A DNA stretch of 10,432 bases from an uncultured Clostridia bacterium (GTDB lineage Bacteria; Bacillota; Clostridia; TANB77; CAG-508): the NCBI GenBank assembly GCA_948585895.1, contig CAPBNZ010000032.1, forward strand, positions 1 to 10,432. The letters run 5' to 3'. Position numbers and translations under genes: made by a program. The first letter of the stretch is position 1; each line of letters starts with the position of its first letter. This document shows positions 7,978-10,432 of the stretch, piece after piece. Under the pieces are notes generated by a model. The model searched no databases. It was not told the DNA's origin and saw only the letters and a list, made by a program, of their open reading frames with translations.

Positions 7978-8000
7978 CAAGATTGTAATATATTATCTTG
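7978..8000. promoter_or_regulatory. Inverted repeat upstream of the SDR gene
   Basis: CAAGAT and ATCTTG arms of 6 bp are separated by 11 AT-rich bases, about 38 bases before the SDR start. Arm centres are about 17 bp apart and there is no T-run, so a regulator-binding site is somewhat likelier than a terminator. An overlapping GATTG/CAATC pairing is also possible. No regulator gene is adjacent. Confidence 0.25.
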
Positions 8001-8064
8001 CAATCCTGCCCCTTAATTAATAACATTTCATAATCTCTCAAAAATAAATCTAAGTAACATTATC

Positions 8065-8628
8065 CTAATCCCTTTTGAATTTATTGATAATAATCCCTAC
8101 ACTATGTACAATTTGGGTAGAATTGTTATTAGCAACCCCTTTTCCCAATGCTTTTCCCCCTACTGTTAGTGCTGCTACTAAAGCACTTAGTAAAAATTGT
8201 AAATCAAATTTTAGCCCAAATTGTTCTGTTACTTTCATGGCTATTAATGCACTTATTGCACCACTTAGTACACCACAAATATCTCCAATAACATCTGCAC
8301 AAATATTAGCTACTTTGGGTGCATTTCTAATTAATTTAATAGAATCTTTTGAACCTCTTACTTTTTTTGTTGCTTTGGCATGAAACTCATGTTCATTGGC
8401 AACTGTTACAGCAACACCTATTATGTCAAAAAATATACCAATTCCTATTACTAATATTAATATCAATATTGCAGATACTAAATTTAGATGTGATACCCCA
8501 TTAGCTGATATATATGAAAATATCATGGATAATATAAAAGTTGTGATAAATACTTGAATAAACCATTTCATATTCGAATGTTCCTTCTTATTTTTTTGAT
8601 TTTCCTTATTTTCTTGTGTATTACTCAT
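8065..8628 (-). CDS. oapA: OLE-associated membrane protein OapA (CorB/DUF21-like)
   Basis: A 187-residue integral membrane protein with four hydrophobic segments (about 21-40, 49-76, 106-133, 143-165) and a basic loop after the second (HAKATKKVRGSKDSIKLIRNAPK, 83-105). D112-V-I-G-D116 is a DxxxD motif, a feature described for OapA. The sequence resembles small clostridial proteins often labelled Mg2+/Co2+ transporter CorB because of a weak DUF21 likeness. In known systems OapA binds OLE RNA and brings it to the membrane. The gene upstream on the same strand is the structured RNA at 8784-9363, which is the main support for this name. The ATG at 8628 has AAGGA very close (about two bases); Met20 at 8571 has AAGGAA at good spacing, so the hydrophilic first 19 residues may not be translated. 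It may be read from the RNA promoter through the inverted repeat 8659-8774, since no separate promoter is obvious. Confidence 0.75.
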   Translation of the reverse strand: MSNTQENKENQKNKKEHSNMKWFIQVFITTFILSMIFSYISANGVSHLNLVSAILILILVIGIGIFFDIIGVAVTVANEHEFHAKATKKVRGSKDSIKLIRNAPKVANICADVIGDICGVLSGAISALIAMKVTEQFGLKFDLQFLLSALVAALTVGGKALGKGVANNNSTQIVHSVGIIINKFKRD

Positions 8629-8658
8629 TTCCTTCTATAATTCCTTCCTTATAAAATA

Positions 8659-8774
8659 AAAAGGGACAAGCTTTGCTTGTTTCATATTTTAGCCATTTTA
8701 GGTCAACTTTTTTGTTGCTCCTTTTTTGACATGTTACTTTATAATTTATGAAACAAACAAAATCTGTCCCTTTT
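8659..8774 (-). repeat. 116-bp long inverted repeat/terminator-like hairpin between the large RNA and oapA
   Basis: The arms AAAAGGGACA (8659-8668) and TGTCCCTTTT (8765-8774) pair perfectly. Pairing continues inward through TTTTG/CAAAG and TTGTTTCAT/ATGAAACAA, giving a stem of about 27 bp with one mismatch and a few G-U pairs, around a loop of about 60 nt. On the - strand the second arm ends in CCCTTTTTATTTT, as an intrinsic terminator would. It could end the large RNA or attenuate oapA. Alternatively it is a small transposon-derived unit (MITE) with GGGACA terminal repeats; no target duplication is visible at the ends. Confidence 0.7.
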
Positions 8775-8783
8775 GTTTCTTTT

Positions 8784-9363
8784 TTAATTGTTAGATGGTA
8801 AAAGCCTAAGTAAATTTTACAGTTTAGGTCTGGTTGAATTTCTCTATTTCCCGCTTAGCATTACTGCTATAGCCGTTTCCGTTTAAGGGAAATATCTATA
8901 CGATTCATAGACACCAGATCGCCACTCAAATCTGTACCTTAATCCCTAGACTTCCTTAACTATTTTTTTATAGTAAACATTCTAGAAGTTTTCCTTAACA
9001 TACATTTACTGCTTTACTAGTCTTTTTTGCAAAAGCAATTTCATAATCTGAAAATAAAATTTATTTGGCCAAAATAAATTCTATCTTTGTTAAGATAATC
9101 CCAATACCTTCACTCAAGACAGGCTACTCTATGTATTTTGTGTCTTGGCACGCAACATAGGTTTCACTTAAAACTTTGTTTAAGCCTCCACGAAATTAGG
9201 GATTCTTATGTATGCCATTACATAATACCCTAATCTCTTTACTCCCTGCATACACACAAAACTGGCATTTCGCGCACAAACAAGAAACTTCAACGATGTG
9301 CCCTTTAGTGGATTTTTAGCCCCACCCTCGTAAAGTTTGTATGACTAGAATAATGCACCATCG
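8784..9363 (-). ncRNA. ole: Large structured RNA, probable OLE RNA
   Basis: This stretch has no credible protein gene but is full of pairing. All positions are + strand. Pairs include a closing stem near the 5' end (9355-9362 with 9295-9301, one bulge), 9303-9307/9331-9335 enclosing 9308-9311/9322-9325, and a long two-part hairpin (9192-9201/9228-9237 and 9206-9212/9219-9225). Further hairpins are 9082-9087/9092-9097 and 9058-9066/9072-9080 (9 bp). A junction is formed by 8829-8834/8913-8918 enclosing 8846-8852/8887-8893 and 8895-8899/8907-8911. A sigma-A promoter places the 5' end near 9363. The length is about 580 nt, or about 710 if the 8659-8774 hairpin belongs to it; OLE RNAs average about 600 nt. 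The next gene is an OapA-like membrane protein, the hallmark neighbour. The name rests on size, structure and context rather than recalled consensus bases; the 3' end is uncertain. Confidence 0.72.
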
Positions 9364-9369
9364 ATATAT

Positions 9370-9398
9370 ATTATACTGTTTTTGGTTAAATATTCCAA
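9370..9398 (-). promoter_or_regulatory. Sigma-A promoter for the large RNA
   Basis: On the - strand, TTGGAA (9393-9398), 17 bases, then a perfect TATAAT (9370-9375). The predicted start near 9363 falls right at the outer strand of the 5' closing stem (9355-9362), which supports both the promoter and the RNA boundary. Confidence 0.75.
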
Positions 9399-9513
9399 AT
9401 TTATTTTAAGTTTATTTATGACTCAATTTAAGTATGATAGTCAATTTCAATTCCCATTTTTATTTTTACACTTACTTTTTCTCGTTTTATCTCATTTTCT
9501 CTTTTATTTTTAT

Positions 9514-10185
9514 TTATATATGTTTTTTGATTTCCTGGTATATCTCTTCATGAATATCTTCAATTGTTCTAAGTTCATTATTTTTGACACAACAAACTTC
9601 ATACCAATTATACTTTATAGCAACATCACATGCTGCTCTATAACTATCCAACAAATGATTTTTGTCACTTTCATGAATATCCTTCTGTGTATTATGTGTA
9701 AATTTGTTTTCTCTGTCTTTTATTAGTTCTATTGATTTTTCAACTGGCATATTCAAAAAGAATACTTCTGTTGGAACAGGCAATTGATATAAATTAAATT
9801 CAAAATCCCATAACCAATCTAAAAACTTTTTTCTTTCTTCTTTCTTCTCTATTTTTCCCGCTTGATGTACCATATTGGCAGTCGTATATCTATCTGCTAG
9901 TATTATTCCTCCATTTTCGTAATAATTTTTATATTCTGTTTGGAAGGTAGCATATCTATCAACAGCATAAAAGGTTGATGCAACATAGGGATTAACTTTT
10001 TTTGCCTCTTTTCCAAATTCCCCAGATAAATACATTTTTACTAATGATGAACTTGGACTGTCATAATTAGGAAAACTTACTACTTTATACTCTATTTTTT
10101 CTTTTGTTAGCCTTTCTTTCAACTTTTCAAACTGCGTCTGTTTTCCGCTTCCATCTGTCCCATCAATTACAAATAGTTTCCCCAT
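9514..10185 (-). CDS. tmk: Thymidylate kinase (dTMP kinase)
   Basis: Phosphorylates dTMP to dTDP with ATP, an essential step in dTTP supply. The 223 residues fit the family's usual 200-230. The P-loop GTDGSGKQTQ (9-18) is at the N-terminus, SFPNYDSPSSSLVKMYLSGEFG (37-58) forms the dTMP-side region, DRY (98-100) in LADRYTTANMVHQAGK is the conserved catalytic/base-contact motif, and a LID-like basic stretch lies near 155-165. The Q after the P-loop lysine (GKQT rather than GKST) marks a subgroup I recall from clostridia. The ATG has AGGAGG at ideal spacing, and that site contains the TAG stop of the small ORF upstream, so the two may be translationally coupled. No clear terminator follows; 9400-9513 is just AT-rich sequence leading into the large RNA promoter. 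Confidence 0.95.
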   Translation of the reverse strand: MGKLFVIDGTDGSGKQTQFEKLKERLTKEKIEYKVVSFPNYDSPSSSLVKMYLSGEFGKEAKKVNPYVASTFYAVDRYATFQTEYKNYYENGGIILADRYTTANMVHQAGKIEKKEERKKFLDWLWDFEFNLYQLPVPTEVFFLNMPVEKSIELIKDRENKFTHNTQKDIHESDKNHLLDSYRAACDVAIKYNWYEVCCVKNNELRTIEDIHEEIYQEIKKHI

Positions 10186-10197
10186 TTTAAATTCCTC

Positions 10198-10314
10198 CTA
10201 ATTATTATTTTTTTCTTCTTCTTTTTCTTCCTTTTTATTGGCTAACATTTTATGAATCGATTCTAAAATATCTTCTGAATTTTCATCAAATTCATCTTTT
10301 ATTAAATTAAACAT
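10198..10314 (-). CDS. Small charged ORF upstream of tmk
   Basis: From the ATG at 10314 it encodes 38 residues, MFNLIKDEFDENSEDILESI onward, ending in a Lys/Glu/Asn-rich tail (KKEEKEEEKNNN) that is probably disordered or coiled-coil-like. GGAAGGG lies about nine bases before this ATG. The frame is open to an ATG at 10383, which would add a hydrophobic segment (VNVILILSFVC), but no good ribosome binding site precedes it. Its TAG stop lies inside the tmk ribosome binding site. I do not recognise a family. It may be a genuine small protein, or a leader whose translation controls access to the tmk start. Confidence 0.45.
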   Translation of the reverse strand: MFNLIKDEFDENSEDILESIHKMLANKKEEKEEEKNNN

Positions 10315-10432
10315 GTTTTCTTTCCCTTCCCTCTTATCCATATTGCAGACAAAAGATAATATAAGAATAACATTGACAAACATTAGTCTTTCTTGTTATT
10401 AATCTTGATTTGGCTACATGAATTATTTATAA

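Noticed and set aside
8784..9363. RNase P RNA, tmRNA, group II intron or a common riboswitch
   Set aside because: I could not find the conserved RNase P core, a tmRNA tag frame with tRNA-like ends, intron domain V, or T-box/cobalamin box motifs. OLE fits size and neighbour better.
9382..9726. Phe/Leu-rich + strand ORF of 114 residues
   Set aside because: It overlaps tmk antisense and the promoter of the large RNA; its hydrophobic look is the reverse of Lys/Glu-rich coding sequence.

Overview
The window is very AT-rich and comes from a low-GC Firmicute, most likely an anaerobic clostridium. Pointers are a DUF975 membrane protein, a DUF6514-like protein, AGGAGG/AGGTGA-type ribosome binding sites, near-consensus sigma-A promoters with 17-bp spacers, and tRNA genes that encode their own CCA end. 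No species can be named from the sequence alone.

Left edge (2-1483, + strand): the 3' part of a gene of unknown function, open through the window boundary, with a C-terminal D-x14-E-x-K signature like a PD-(D/E)XK nuclease fold. It is the only gene on the + strand. It lies just beyond the 3' end of a tRNA-Gly/tRNA-Cys pair, so this side may be accessory DNA.

1631-4626 (- strand): the two tRNAs with their promoter and terminator, topA (DNA topoisomerase I) with its own promoter and a strong terminator, and a small DUF6514-like gene with its own promoter.

4841-7940 (- strand): a DUF975 membrane protein, a Y-family DNA polymerase (Pol IV/DinB type) and a short-chain dehydrogenase. The first two have clear individual promoters. 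The polymerase promoter is a perfect TTGACA-17-TATAAT; it fixes the start codon at 7062 and contains a degenerate LexA-like site.

8065-9398 (- strand): the most interesting part. A gene-free stretch of nearly 900 bases has a clear promoter (9370-9398) and many nested and long-range inverted repeats, consistent with a large structured RNA of about 580-710 nt. Directly downstream is a 187-residue four-helix membrane protein with a DxxxD motif and a CorB/DUF21-like look. Size, order and partner match the OLE (ornate, large, extremophilic) RNA and its membrane partner OapA, a ribonucleoprotein linked to membrane localisation and Mg2+/alcohol stress. A 116-bp inverted repeat separates the RNA from oapA.

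Right edge (9514-10314, - strand): thymidylate kinase (tmk), preceded by a tiny acidic/lysine-rich ORF whose stop codon overlaps the tmk ribosome binding site.

Most genes here appear to be separately promoted housekeeping units (DNA topology, lesion bypass, dTTP supply) rather than one operon. The OLE/oapA pair and the truncated nuclease-like gene stand out.
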